A DNA stretch of 64,000 nucleotides from Ancylobacter aquaticus (GTDB lineage: Bacteria > Pseudomonadota > Alphaproteobacteria > Rhizobiales > Xanthobacteraceae). Location: the NCBI RefSeq assembly GCF_004339465.1, contig NZ_SMFY01000002.1, forward strand, positions 992,001 to 1,056,000. Direction: 5' to 3'. The position numbers and the translations under genes are program-made. The notes under the pieces were generated by a model. It was not told where the DNA came from. It saw only the letters and a program-made list of their open reading frames with translations, and searched no databases. This document shows, piece by piece, positions 35,397 through 44,484 of this stretch; the stretch's first letter is position 1, and every line of letters begins with the position of its first letter.

Positions 35397-36329
35397 TCAG
35401 CGCGGCGTCAGCGCCGTCACCGCCAGCGCGGTCGCCGCCGCCCGATTCTCCACCCCGATTTTGGCGTAGATCTGCTCCAGGTGCTTGTTCACCGTGCGCG
35501 GCGACAGGCCGAGGATTTCGCCGATGTCGCGATTTGCCTTGCCGCGCGCCAGCCACACCAGCACCTCGGATTCGCGCAGCGTCAGGCCCAGCTTGGCCTT
35601 CAGCACCTGCTCCGGCGGAATGCCGCTGTCCTCGACAATGCGCAGCAGCAACTCCTCCGGGCCGATCTGCCCGACATAGGAGAGCTTCAGCCGGCGCGCC
35701 GAGCCCTCCATCGCCACCTCGATCGCCTCCGGCTCGATGGCCGCGCCCTCGGCCTTGCGTCCCTCCAGCCAGCGCCGCACGGCCTCCGGCAGGGTAAAGC
35801 TCTCGCCGGGCGGCGAGGTACTGATCGCGGTCAGCAGCGCCGTCGCCTGCGGCGTGCTCCACAGCACCCGCCCGGCCCGGTTGGCGGAGAGCAGGTAACG
35901 CCCGGCGGCGTCCAGCGCGGCGCGGGCGCTGTGGGTCTGGCGGGCATTGGCCAGATGCACGCGGATGCGGGCGATCAGCTCGTCCGGCGAGATCGGCTTG
36001 GTCACATAGTCGACCCCGCCCGCCTCCAGCCCCTTCACGATCTGCTCGGTCTCGGAAAGCCCGGTCATGAAGATGACGGGCACATGCGCCACCGATTTGT
36101 TGCGCTTGAGCCGGCGGCAGGTCTCGAAGCCGTCCATGCCCGGCATGACCGCGTCCATCAGGATCACGTCGGGAGTGATGCGCTCGACCAGCGCCAGCGC
36201 GTTGGCGCCTTCGGTGGCCACCAGCACCGTGGCGCCCGCCGCCTCCAGCGCGTCGGTGAGGAGACTGAGCGTCTCGGGCGAATCGTCCACCACTAGGACG
36301 ATGTCGCGGCGTTCCACGCTATGCATCAT
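35397..36329 (-). CDS. Response regulator, receiver plus LuxR-type output
   Basis: The product is 310 aa. The receiver domain (about 8-128) has 'VLVVDDSPE' and the phosphoacceptor Asp in 'VILMDAVMPGMDG' near residue 58, with Thr in 'FMTGLSE' and Lys in 'VTKPIS'. A middle region of 100 residues is PAS-like and has no certain identity. The C-terminal helix-turn-helix 'LTLRESEVLVWLARGKANRDIGEILGLSPRTVNKHLEQIYAKIGV' (two pieces of the LuxR/GerE domain) binds DNA. The start overlaps the end of the upstream kinase gene by 11 bases, so they form one unit and are surely partners. Confidence 0.92.
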   Translation of the reverse strand: MMHSVERRDIVLVVDDSPETLSLLTDALEAAGATVLVATEGANALALVERITPDVILMDAVMPGMDGFETCRRLKRNKSVAHVPVIFMTGLSETEQIVKGLEAGGVDYVTKPISPDELIARIRVHLANARQTHSARAALDAAGRYLLSANRAGRVLWSTPQATALLTAISTSPPGESFTLPEAVRRWLEGRKAEGAAIEPEAIEVAMEGSARRLKLSYVGQIGPEELLLRIVEDSGIPPEQVLKAKLGLTLRESEVLVWLARGKANRDIGEILGLSPRTVNKHLEQIYAKIGVENRAAATALAVTALTPR

Positions 36330-39300
36330 TGCTGCGCAACGCCTCCAGAACAGACATGTATTGCTTGAGGTCGAAGGTTTCCATCAGGTCGCGCATATGG
36401 GCGACGAAGGCCTTGTTGTCGGGCGAGGCGCCTTCGATTTCCTTGAGCTTGGCCTGGATGCCGCGCACATATCCGATCTCCCCCAGCTTCATCAGGTCAT
36501 CGAGATGCACGCCCGCCGGCGCCCGCAATTCGCCGGGCCGGCTCGCCTCGCCGGCGGCAAGGGCGGCGAGTTCGCCATCGCCCACCCATTCGAGATCGAG
36601 CAGCGCCGCCATCTTTTCCAGCAGCGTGCGCAGATGCACCGGCTTGACCAGATGGTCGTCGTTCTGGGCGAGGCCGTCGCCGAGTATTTCCCCGGCATTG
36701 GCGGAGATCATGATGATGCGCAGCCGCCCGAAGCCCTCGTCGCGCAGCTGGCGCACCACCTCCCAGCCATTGAGGCCGGGCATGGAAATGTCGAGCAGCA
36801 CCATATCCGGCTCCCATTCGCGCACCATATCGAGCGCCTGCACGCCGTCCGTGGCGGCGAGCACGGTGAAGCCGAGCGGCACCAGCAATTCGTGCATGAG
36901 GTCGCGATGGGCGACATCGTCGTCGGCCACCAGCACGGTGCGGCGCGGGCCGGTATAGCCGGCGATGTGGCGGTGCTGGATCGGGCCGAGGCGCGAGGGG
37001 TTGGTCACCTCCGACAGCATCATCTTGACGCGGAAGACGCTGCCCTCCCCCGGCACCGATTTGAGCGAGATTTCGCCGCCCATGATCTCGGTGAGCAGCT
37101 TGGTGATGGTGAGCCCGAGGCCGATACCGGCGGTGGAATAGGTGCCCGCGCGCTCCCCGCGCTCGAACGGCTCGAAGATCCGCGTGTGGTCGGCGGCGGG
37201 AATGCCGATGCCGCTATCCTCGATCTCGAACTCCGCCACCTGGTTGCGATAGGAGACGCGCAGCGCCACCCGGCCCCGCTCGGTGAACTTGATGGCGTTG
37301 GAGAGCAGGTTGATGAGGATCTGCCGCAGCCGCTTCTCGTCGGTGAACACGGTCCCCGGCAGACGGTCGGGGCGGACATAGACGAAATCGATCCCCTTGG
37401 CAGTGGCCTGCAGCCGGAACATGTCGACCAGCTGGTCGAGGAATTCGCCGATCCGCACCTCGTCGCGGGTGAGATAGAGCCGCCCGGCCTCGATCTTGGA
37501 GATGTCGAGCAGCCCGTCGATCAGCCCGGACAGGTGCTCGGCGGAGCGGCGCACCACGCGGATGGCATCGCGACGGTGCGGGGGAATCGCGGTGTCGCGC
37601 TCCAGCAGCTGGGCGTAGCCGAGAATGGCGTTCAGCGGCGTGCGCAATTCGTGGCTGATGCCGACGACATAGCGGCTCTTCGCGAGGTTGGCGGCCTCGG
37701 CGGCCTCCTTGGCCTTCTGCAACTTGGCGTCGGTGCGCTTGTGCGCCTCGATCTCGCGCATCAGGAGCGCGGTCTGGCGGTTGCTCTCCTCCTGCGCCAC
37801 GCGCCGGCTTTCCTGCGCCAGCACGAAAAGCCAGGCGGCGACGCCGGCGATGATCAGCAGGATGAAGTAGAGCGTGAACAGCACATTGCCGACCGTCTCG
37901 GTCTCGCCTGGCGGGGCGAAGGTCGACTGGAAATAGATGACGCCCAATATGCCGCCGATGACCATCGCCAGCAGCGACATCACGCCGATATAGTGGCCCA
38001 GCCGGGAATTGAGCTGCGCCACCATCCAGCCCGGCAGGGTGGCCCGCAGCGCCGCCAGAATCTGGTCGGGAAAGCGCGCATCGTCCTTGCAGCGGTCGTT
38101 GCAGCGTGCATCCAGCGAGCAGCACAGCGAGCAGATCGGCCCGGCATAGACCGGGCAGTGCGCCATGTCCTCCGGCTCGAACTTGTGCTCGCAGATGCAG
38201 CATTTGAGCGAGTGGCGCGCATCCCAGTTCTTCGCCGTGCGCCGCGCGATGTAGTAGCGCCCCCCGGTGGCGTAGGCGATGCCGGCCGCCGAGACGAACG
38301 AGACCACCAGCGCCAGGAACGGCGCGAACACTTTCACGGTCGGCCCGAAGAAGCCTGCAAAGGCGATGACGCCGATCACCGTGCCGGCGAGCAGCGCCCC
38401 GACACCGACCGGATTGATGTCGTAGAGATGCGCGCGCTTGAACTCGATGCCCGGCGGGCTCCAGCCCATCGGCTTGTTGACCACGAGGTCGGCCACCAGC
38501 GCCGCCACCCACGCTACCGCGACGATGGAATACAGGCCGAGGATCTGCTCCAGCACCTTGTAGATGCCGAGCGCCATCAGCATCAGCGCGATGGTGACGT
38601 TGAACACCAGCCACACCACCCGGCCGGGATGGCTGTGGGTCAGGCGGGAGAAGAAGTTCGACCAGGCGATCGAGCCGGCATAGGCGTTCGTCACATTGAT
38701 CTTGAGCTGCGCCAGGATGACGAAGAGCCCGGTGAAGGCCAGCGCCATCTCCGGCGAGAACACGGTCCTGAACGCCACCAGATACATCTGGGTCGGCTCG
38801 GCGGCGTGCAGGAAGGGGATGCCCTGGGTCAACGCGAAATAGGCAAGGAACGAGCCCGCCAGCATCTTGATCCCGCCGGGAATGATCCAGCCCGGACCGG
38901 CGCTGAGCAGCGCCACCCACCAAAGCACGTTGCGCCGGGTCTCGGTGCGGCCGGGCGCCCGGCGCGGCAGGAAGCGCAGGAAATCGACCTGCTCGCCGAT
39001 CTGGGCAATCAGCGCGAACACCACCGTGGTCGCGGTGCCGAACAGCACGAGATCGAACGAACCGTCGGGGGCGCCGAAGCGGCCGGTATAGGAAGTCCAC
39101 CCCGCCAGTGGCTCGTCGTAGAGCGCGAAGATGAAGATGAAGGGAATGATGTTGAGCACCAGCCAGACCGGCTGGGTCCAGAGCTGGAAACGGCTGATGA
39201 AGGTGATGCCGTGGGTCACCAGCGGAATCACCACCAGCGCGCTGATGAAATAGCCCACCATGAGCGGCACGCCGAAGCACATCTCCAGCGCCAGCGCCAT

Positions 39301-39741
39301 GATCGCCGCCTCGATGGCGAAGAACAGATAGGTGAAGGAGGCGTAGATCAGCGAGGTGAGCGTCGAGCCGATATAGCCGAAGCCGGCGCCGCGGGTCAGC
39401 AGGTCGATGTCGACGCCGAACTTGGCGGCGTAATAGCTGATCGGCAGGCCGGCGATGAAGATGATGGTGCAGACCACCAGGATCGCCGCCACCGCATTGG
39501 GGAAGCCATAGGCAAGTGTGATCGCCCCGCCGATCGCCTCCAGCGCCAGGAAGGACACCGCACCGAGCGCCGTGTTGGCGACCCGCAGCGCCGACCAGCG
39601 GCGTGCGCTCTTGGCGGTGAAGCGGAGCGCATAGTCCTCCAGCGTCTCGTTGACGACCCACTGATTGTAGCGGCGCCGAACGCGAACGATCTTCTGCTCC
39701 GCCGCCATTGGGTTTTGCCTCGCCGTGCCAACGCCAGACAT
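36319..39741 (-). CDS. NCS1-type permease fused to a hybrid sensor histidine kinase
   Basis: The product is 1140 aa, or 1129 if the ATG at 39708 with GAGG upstream is used. Residues about 50-500 are an NCS1 (purine/cytosine-permease-like) membrane domain of about twelve helices, with 'NVTNAYAGSIAWSNFFSRL' as the clearest signature. Residues 510-551 hold nine cysteines. Two membrane helices (about 575-640) and a linker coiled coil follow. HisKA has 'GISHELRTPLN' with His near 696; HATPase_c has 'NLLSNAIKF' and 'GIGLGLTI'; a C-terminal receiver has 'MVLLDISMPG' with Asp near 981. It lies next to its response regulator and divergent from an amide ABC transporter. It probably senses a nucleobase, hydantoin or amide-like solute through the permease fold. 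Confidence 0.9.
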   Translation of the reverse strand: MSGVGTARQNPMAAEQKIVRVRRRYNQWVVNETLEDYALRFTAKSARRWSALRVANTALGAVSFLALEAIGGAITLAYGFPNAVAAILVVCTIIFIAGLPISYYAAKFGVDIDLLTRGAGFGYIGSTLTSLIYASFTYLFFAIEAAIMALALEMCFGVPLMVGYFISALVVIPLVTHGITFISRFQLWTQPVWLVLNIIPFIFIFALYDEPLAGWTSYTGRFGAPDGSFDLVLFGTATTVVFALIAQIGEQVDFLRFLPRRAPGRTETRRNVLWWVALLSAGPGWIIPGGIKMLAGSFLAYFALTQGIPFLHAAEPTQMYLVAFRTVFSPEMALAFTGLFVILAQLKINVTNAYAGSIAWSNFFSRLTHSHPGRVVWLVFNVTIALMLMALGIYKVLEQILGLYSIVAVAWVAALVADLVVNKPMGWSPPGIEFKRAHLYDINPVGVGALLAGTVIGVIAFAGFFGPTVKVFAPFLALVVSFVSAAGIAYATGGRYYIARRTAKNWDARHSLKCCICEHKFEPEDMAHCPVYAGPICSLCCSLDARCNDRCKDDARFPDQILAALRATLPGWMVAQLNSRLGHYIGVMSLLAMVIGGILGVIYFQSTFAPPGETETVGNVLFTLYFILLIIAGVAAWLFVLAQESRRVAQEESNRQTALLMREIEAHKRTDAKLQKAKEAAEAANLAKSRYVVGISHELRTPLNAILGYAQLLERDTAIPPHRRDAIRVVRRSAEHLSGLIDGLLDISKIEAGRLYLTRDEVRIGEFLDQLVDMFRLQATAKGIDFVYVRPDRLPGTVFTDEKRLRQILINLLSNAIKFTERGRVALRVSYRNQVAEFEIEDSGIGIPAADHTRIFEPFERGERAGTYSTAGIGLGLTITKLLTEIMGGEISLKSVPGEGSVFRVKMMLSEVTNPSRLGPIQHRHIAGYTGPRRTVLVADDDVAHRDLMHELLVPLGFTVLAATDGVQALDMVREWEPDMVLLDISMPGLNGWEVVRQLRDEGFGRLRIIMISANAGEILGDGLAQNDDHLVKPVHLRTLLEKMAALLDLEWVGDGELAALAAGEASRPGELRAPAGVHLDDLMKLGEIGYVRGIQAKLKEIEGASPDNKAFVAHMRDLMETFDLKQYMSVLEALRSNDA

Positions 39742-40200
39742 GCTTCCGCGCTCACCCTCCCCAGGGCATTTCGTGTTTTTTGCACCGCATCAGTCCCGGC
39801 CGGTTGCGAAAAACCGCCCCGGACGGCGAAGCACAAATCATTCCACTCGCACCAGATCGGTCGCGAAAGGTTATTACGCGACCCAATGACGCATCTCGGT
39901 ACCGCATGCAGAGAACATCTTCTCCGCCATGCCCAATAATAAGGCTGACCGTCGAACTATTGTGCCCGTCACCCGCCTTCTGTTCTCGCGCGCGCGCGTA
40001 AAATAGATGCCGCCGCACGCGAAAATCTTCGCGACGGGGCACACAAACCCATGTTCGGCTCCACTGTGCGGGAGCGCCGGCGGTTCCCCTATACGTCAAT
40101 CGACGTATTGCTGCATCGCGACATCGGCCGCCACGATCCAGCCAATGCAAGCAGCTGAGAAGCTTGTTGAGGCCACGTCAAACCCGTGGAGGGGAACCGT
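39742..40200. promoter_or_regulatory. Divergent control region with an 18-bp perfect palindrome at 40091-40108
   Basis: The 459-bp gap separates the kinase gene (minus) from the transporter operon (plus). ATACGTC-AATC-GACGTAT at 40091-40108 is a perfect dyad, 93 bases before the substrate-binding-protein ATG. It is of the size and spacing used by LuxR-type response regulators and is the best candidate target of the regulator encoded at 35397-36329. GGAGGGG seven bases before 40201 sets the start. No gene is supported within the gap. Confidence 0.5.
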
Positions 40201-41484
40201 ATGTCTTCCGATAAAGATAATTCTAACAAGATTTCCAGTACGCGCCGCAAGTTGCTGATGGGCATTGCCGCGCTCCCGGCGGTGCCTCTTCTTGCGTCCA
40301 CCGGCCTTTTTTCGACGCCCGCAATGGCGCAGGCCCCCGCCACCTCGGCGGTGAACACCACCGGCCTCGCCGTTACCGACACTGAAGTGACCGTCGGCAT
40401 CCTGCACTCCGTGACCGGCACCATGGCCATTTCGGAGACCGGCTCGGTGCAGGCCGAGAAGCTGGCGATCGAGCAGATCAACGCCATGGGCGGCGTGCTC
40501 GGCCGCAAGATCAAGTTCATCCAGGAAGACGGCGCCTCCGACTGGCCGACCTTCGCCGAGAAGGCGAAGAAGCTGCTGGTCAACGACAAGGTCGCGGCCA
40601 TCATGGGCTGCTGGACCTCGGCGTCCCGCAAGGCGGTGCTGCCGGTGGTCGAGCAGTATAACGGCATGCTCTACTACCCCACCTTCTATGAAGGGCTGGA
40701 GCAGTCCAAGAACGTCATCTACACCGGCCAGGAAGCCACCCAGCAGATCCTCGCCGGCCTCGACTGGGTTGCCAAGGAGAAGAAGAGCAAGACCTTCTAC
40801 CTCATCGGCTCGGACTATATCTGGCCGCGCACCTCGATGAAGATCGCCCGCAAGCACATTGAGGGGCATCTGAAGGATTCGTCCGTCGTCGGCGAGGAGT
40901 ATTTCCCGCTCGGCCACACCCAGTTCAACTCGGTCATCAACAAGATCAAGCTGCGCAAGCCGGACGTGATCTACGCCGCCGTCGTCGGTGGCTCCAACGT
41001 CGCCTTCTACAAGCAGCTCAAGGCGGCCGGTATCGACCTGTCCAAGCAGACCCTGCTGACCATCTCGGTCACCGAGGACGAGATCGACGGCATCGGCGGC
41101 GAGAACATCGCTGGCGCCTACAGCTCGATGAAGTATTTCCAGTCGCTCGACAACCCGAACAACAAGGAATTCGTCGCCGCCTTCAAGAAGATGTGGGGCG
41201 AGAAGACCGTGATCGGCGACGTTACCCAGGCGGCCTATCTCGGCCCGTGGCTGTGGAAAATGACCGTCGAGAAGGCCGGCTCCTTCGACATCGACAAGAT
41301 TGCCGCCGCCTCGGCCGGCATCGAGTTCAACAAGGCGCCGGAAGGCTACGTCAAGATCCACGACAACCATCATCTCTGGTCGAAGGCCCGCATCGGCCTC
41401 GCGCTGCCCGATGGCCAGTTCCAGGTGGTGTTCGAGACCCCGGACCTGATCGAGCCCGATCCGTTCCCGAAGGGTTACCAGTGA
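40201..41484 (+). CDS. Urea/short-chain amide ABC transporter substrate-binding protein
   Basis: The product is 427 aa. 'STRRKLLMG' followed by a hydrophobic stretch and 'AMAQA' near residue 43 is a Tat-like signal. The mature protein is of the UrtA/FmdD/AmiC group: 'VGILHSVTGTMAISE', 'MGCWTSASRKAVLPVVEQYNG' split in two, 'YPTFYEGLEQSKNVIYTG' and 'GSDYIWPRTS'. It captures urea, formamide or a similar amide in the periplasm for the permease encoded downstream. With formamidase in the same operon, an amide is favoured over urea. UrtA-like naming is by family. Confidence 0.9.
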   Translation: MSSDKDNSNKISSTRRKLLMGIAALPAVPLLASTGLFSTPAMAQAPATSAVNTTGLAVTDTEVTVGILHSVTGTMAISETGSVQAEKLAIEQINAMGGVLGRKIKFIQEDGASDWPTFAEKAKKLLVNDKVAAIMGCWTSASRKAVLPVVEQYNGMLYYPTFYEGLEQSKNVIYTGQEATQQILAGLDWVAKEKKSKTFYLIGSDYIWPRTSMKIARKHIEGHLKDSSVVGEEYFPLGHTQFNSVINKIKLRKPDVIYAAVVGGSNVAFYKQLKAAGIDLSKQTLLTISVTEDEIDGIGGENIAGAYSSMKYFQSLDNPNNKEFVAAFKKMWGEKTVIGDVTQAAYLGPWLWKMTVEKAGSFDIDKIAAASAGIEFNKAPEGYVKIHDNHHLWSKARIGLALPDGQFQVVFETPDLIEPDPFPKGYQ

Positions 41485-41500
41485 TCGTCTGACACTCCCA

Positions 41501-41529
41501 CCCGGAGAGGGCCCCGCGCCCTCTCCGGG
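41501..41529 (+). terminator. Strong intra-operon hairpin after the binding-protein gene
   Basis: CCCGGAGAGGGC and its exact complement form 12 pairs around CCCGC, followed by GCTCTTT. It sits in the 101-bp gap before the first permease gene. It likely stabilises the upstream mRNA or ends most transcripts, which makes binding protein in excess. Confidence 0.7.
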
Positions 41530-41585
41530 GCTCTTTGCCGTTGACGCAAGACCGCGCAACTGCGCGCACGCCGGGGGAACCTTGA

Positions 41586-42512
41586 ATGTTCGCTGACTAT
41601 TCGCTGGCCGAGCTTGGCTCGATTTTCGTGATGCAGGGCTTCGCAGGCCTCATCCTGTTCTCGGTTTTCGTCCTCATGGCCCTCGGCCTCGCCATCATCT
41701 TCGGCCAGATGGGCGTCATCAACATGGCGCATGGCGAGTTCATGATTCTCGGCGCCTATGTCACCTATTTCACCTCGCAATTCTTCCTGAACTACATTCC
41801 ATCCCTGTTCGGCGCCTATTTCTTCCTTGCCATGATACTTGCCTTCTTCGCCGCCGGCGCGCTCGGCATGGCGGTTGAATGGCTGATGATACGGCGGCTC
41901 TACAAGCGGCCACTCGACACGCTGCTCGCCACCTGGGGCCTGAGCCTCATCCTCCAGCAGCTCTACCGCACCGTTTTCGGCCCGCGCGAGGTCGGCGTGG
42001 AACTGCCGAACTGGATGATGGGCTCCCTCCCCGTCAGCGAGATGGTGGAAGTTCAGATCAACGGCCTGTTCGTCATGGCGCTCACCATCGCCATCACCGT
42101 GGCCGTAGCCCTGCTCATGTACAAGTCGAGCTGGGGCAAGCAGGTGCGCGCCGTGGTGCAGAACCGCGTCATGGCCGGCGCCGTGGGCATCGATACCGAG
42201 AAGGTCGACCGCTACACCTTCGGCCTCGGCTGCGGCATTGCCGGCGTCGCCGGTTCGGCCTTCACCATGATCGGCTCGACCGGCCCCACCTCCGGCCAGC
42301 TCTACATCGTCGACACCTTCCTGGTCGTCGTCTTCGGCGGCGCGCAGAGCCTGCTCGGCACCATCGCCTCCGCCTTCACCATCTCGCAGGCCCAGTCGAC
42401 CATGGAGTTCTTCCTCTCCGGTTCGATGGCCAAGGTCCTCACGCTGCTCGGCGTGGTCATCATCCTGATGCTGCGGCCGCAGGGCCTGTTCGTCATCAAG
42501 GTCCGTCGCTGA
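41586..42512 (+). CDS. Branched-chain/urea-type ABC transporter permease (UrtB-like)
   Basis: The product is 308 aa with about eight membrane helices. 'LGLAIIFGQMGVINMAHGEFMILGAY' is the LivH/UrtB signature, and 'GAQSLLGTIASAFTISQAQ' lies near the ATPase-contact loop. It is the first membrane subunit of the amide/urea importer. It is followed ten bases later by the second permease, and shares with UrtB the 'ExGVELPNWM' type region. Confidence 0.9.
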   Translation: MFADYSLAELGSIFVMQGFAGLILFSVFVLMALGLAIIFGQMGVINMAHGEFMILGAYVTYFTSQFFLNYIPSLFGAYFFLAMILAFFAAGALGMAVEWLMIRRLYKRPLDTLLATWGLSLILQQLYRTVFGPREVGVELPNWMMGSLPVSEMVEVQINGLFVMALTIAITVAVALLMYKSSWGKQVRAVVQNRVMAGAVGIDTEKVDRYTFGLGCGIAGVAGSAFTMIGSTGPTSGQLYIVDTFLVVVFGGAQSLLGTIASAFTISQAQSTMEFFLSGSMAKVLTLLGVVIILMLRPQGLFVIKVRR

Positions 42513-42522
42513 GGAGGCGCAC

Positions 42523-43695
42523 ATGATCAAGTCCGACCGCACCTTCTTCCTGCGCCCGCAGGACATGATCGGGATCGCGATCCTCGCCTTCCTCCTGATC
42601 GTCATCCTGCCGCTGAGCCTGGACAATTTCCGCCTCCAGTTCGTCGGCAAGTACCTCACCTACGCCTTCGTCGCGCTCGGCCTGGTGCTGTGCTGGGGCT
42701 ATGCCGGCATTCTCTCGCTCGGCCAGGGCGTGTTCTTCGGCCTTGGCGGCTACTGCATGGCCATGTTCCTCAAGCTGGAATCGTCCAGCGTCGAGGCCAC
42801 CAAAATCCAGACCACGCCGGGCATTCCGGACTTCATGGACTGGAACCAGATCACCGAGCTGCCCTATATGTGGCAGCCCTTCAACAGCCTCACCCTCACC
42901 ATCATCGCGGTGATCCTGGTGCCGGCGCTGTTCGCCTTCATCGTCGGCTTCGCGATGTTCAAGCGGCGGGTGGGCGGCGTGTACTTCGCCATCATCACCC
43001 AGGCGCTGGCGGCGATCATGACCATCCTGATCATCGGCCAGCAGGGCTATACCGGCGGCATCAACGGCATCACCGACCTGCGCACGCTGAACGGCTGGGA
43101 CATCCGCTCCGACAGCGCCAAGACGATCCTCTATTTCGTCTGCGTCGCCCTGCTCCTTGCCTGCATCCTGATCGCCTATTTCGTGAAGTCCTCGAAGCTC
43201 GGCCGCATCCTCGTCGCCATGCGCGACAAGGAGGACCGGGTGCGCTTCTCCGGCTATGACGTCGCCAATTTCAAGGTGTTCGTGTTCTGCCTTGCCGCCT
43301 CGCTCTCCGCCATTGGCGGGGCGATGTTCACGCTGCAGGTCGGCTTCATGTCGCCCTCCTTCGTCGGCATCGTGCCCTCGATCGAAATGGTGATCTACGC
43401 GGCGGTCGGCGGGCGCCTGTCCATCCTCGGCGCCATCTACGGCACGCTGCTGGTGAACTGGGCCAAAACCTCCTTCTCCGAGAGCTTCCCCGAACTCTGG
43501 CTGTTCGGCCTTGGCGGCCTGTTCATCGCCGTGGTGCTGATCTTCCCGAACGGCATTGCCGGCCTCTGGCAGACCTATATCGCCCCGCGCCTCGGCCCGC
43601 TGTTCGGCGGCGCCGCCACGCGCCGGGCCAGCCCTCCCGCGACGCCGCCCGCCCCGCCGTCCCCCTCGGCGGCCGCCCCCGCCGCCGCCGAATAG
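42523..43695 (+). CDS. Branched-chain/urea-type ABC transporter permease (UrtC-like)
   Basis: The product is 390 aa with about ten membrane helices. 'WGYAGILSLGQGVFFGLGGYCMAMFL' and 'AMRDKEDRVRFSGYDVANFKVFVF' are LivM/UrtC signatures. The last 35 residues are a Pro/Ala/Ser tail (RRASPPATPPAPPSPSAAAP) that is not part of the family core and is probably disordered. It is the second membrane subunit and lies between UrtB-like and the first ATPase. Confidence 0.9.
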   Translation: MIKSDRTFFLRPQDMIGIAILAFLLIVILPLSLDNFRLQFVGKYLTYAFVALGLVLCWGYAGILSLGQGVFFGLGGYCMAMFLKLESSSVEATKIQTTPGIPDFMDWNQITELPYMWQPFNSLTLTIIAVILVPALFAFIVGFAMFKRRVGGVYFAIITQALAAIMTILIIGQQGYTGGINGITDLRTLNGWDIRSDSAKTILYFVCVALLLACILIAYFVKSSKLGRILVAMRDKEDRVRFSGYDVANFKVFVFCLAASLSAIGGAMFTLQVGFMSPSFVGIVPSIEMVIYAAVGGRLSILGAIYGTLLVNWAKTSFSESFPELWLFGLGGLFIAVVLIFPNGIAGLWQTYIAPRLGPLFGGAATRRASPPATPPAPPSPSAAAPAAAE

Positions 43696-43706
43696 GAGCG
43701 CACGCC

Positions 43707-44474
43707 ATGAACAGCGCTGTCATCGCCGACACCATGAACAAGGATTTCGTCCTTGCGGTGGAAGGCCTCACGGTCTCCTTCGACGGCTTCAAGGCGGTCA
43801 ACGACCTCTCCTTCTATGTCGACGAGAACGAGATCCGGGTCATCATCGGCCCCAACGGGGCCGGCAAGACCACGGTGCTTGACCTCATCTGTGGGCGCAC
43901 CAAGGCGACCACCGGCTCCATCCGCTTCAAGGAGCGCGAGCTGACCAAGATGAAGGAGCACGAGATCGTGCGGGCCGGGGTGGGGCGCAAGTTCCAGAAC
44001 CCGTCGATCTACGAGGACCTGACCGTCTTCGAGAACCTGGAAATCTCCTACCCCAAGGGCCGCTCGGTTCCGGGCGCCCTCACCTTCCGGCGCGACCGGG
44101 CGGTGAAGGAGCGGGTGCAGGAGATCGCCGAGACCATCTTCCTCGCCGACCAGCTCGACCAGCGCGCCGAATATCTCTCGCACGGCCAGAAGCAGTGGCT
44201 GGAGATCGGCATGCTGCTCATCCAGGACCCGGAACTGCTCATGCTCGACGAGCCGGTCGCCGGCATGAGCGTCTCCGAGCGCAAGAAGACCGCCGAACTG
44301 CTCAACACCATCATCAAGAACCGTTCGGTGATCGTGATCGAGCACGACATGAAGTTCGTCGAGGACATCGCCCACAAGGTGACGGTGCTGCACCAGGGCA
44401 AGATTCTCTCGGAAGGCTCGATGGCCAAGGTCCAGGCGGACCCGAAGGTCATCGAAGTCTATCTCGGCCATTGA
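43707..44474 (+). CDS. ABC transporter ATPase (UrtD-like)
   Basis: The product is 255 aa. Walker A GPNGAGKTT near 48-56, signature LSHGQ in 'YLSHGQKQWLEIGMLL', Walker B 'LLMLDEP' near 180, H-loop 'VIEHDMKFVEDIA'. The LSHGQ form and 'KFQNPSIYEDLTVFENL' are typical of UrtD. It powers import together with the next gene. AGGAGCG precedes the ATG; an in-frame ATG 27 bases downstream could also serve. Confidence 0.93.
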   Translation: MNSAVIADTMNKDFVLAVEGLTVSFDGFKAVNDLSFYVDENEIRVIIGPNGAGKTTVLDLICGRTKATTGSIRFKERELTKMKEHEIVRAGVGRKFQNPSIYEDLTVFENLEISYPKGRSVPGALTFRRDRAVKERVQEIAETIFLADQLDQRAEYLSHGQKQWLEIGMLLIQDPELLMLDEPVAGMSVSERKKTAELLNTIIKNRSVIVIEHDMKFVEDIAHKVTVLHQGKILSEGSMAKVQADPKVIEVYLGH

Positions 44475-44484
44475 GGGGCGGATC

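Noticed and set aside
36067-39939. A 1290-codon open frame on the plus strand
   Set aside because: It is antisense to the response regulator and permease-kinase genes, which carry unmistakable domains; the frame itself has none.
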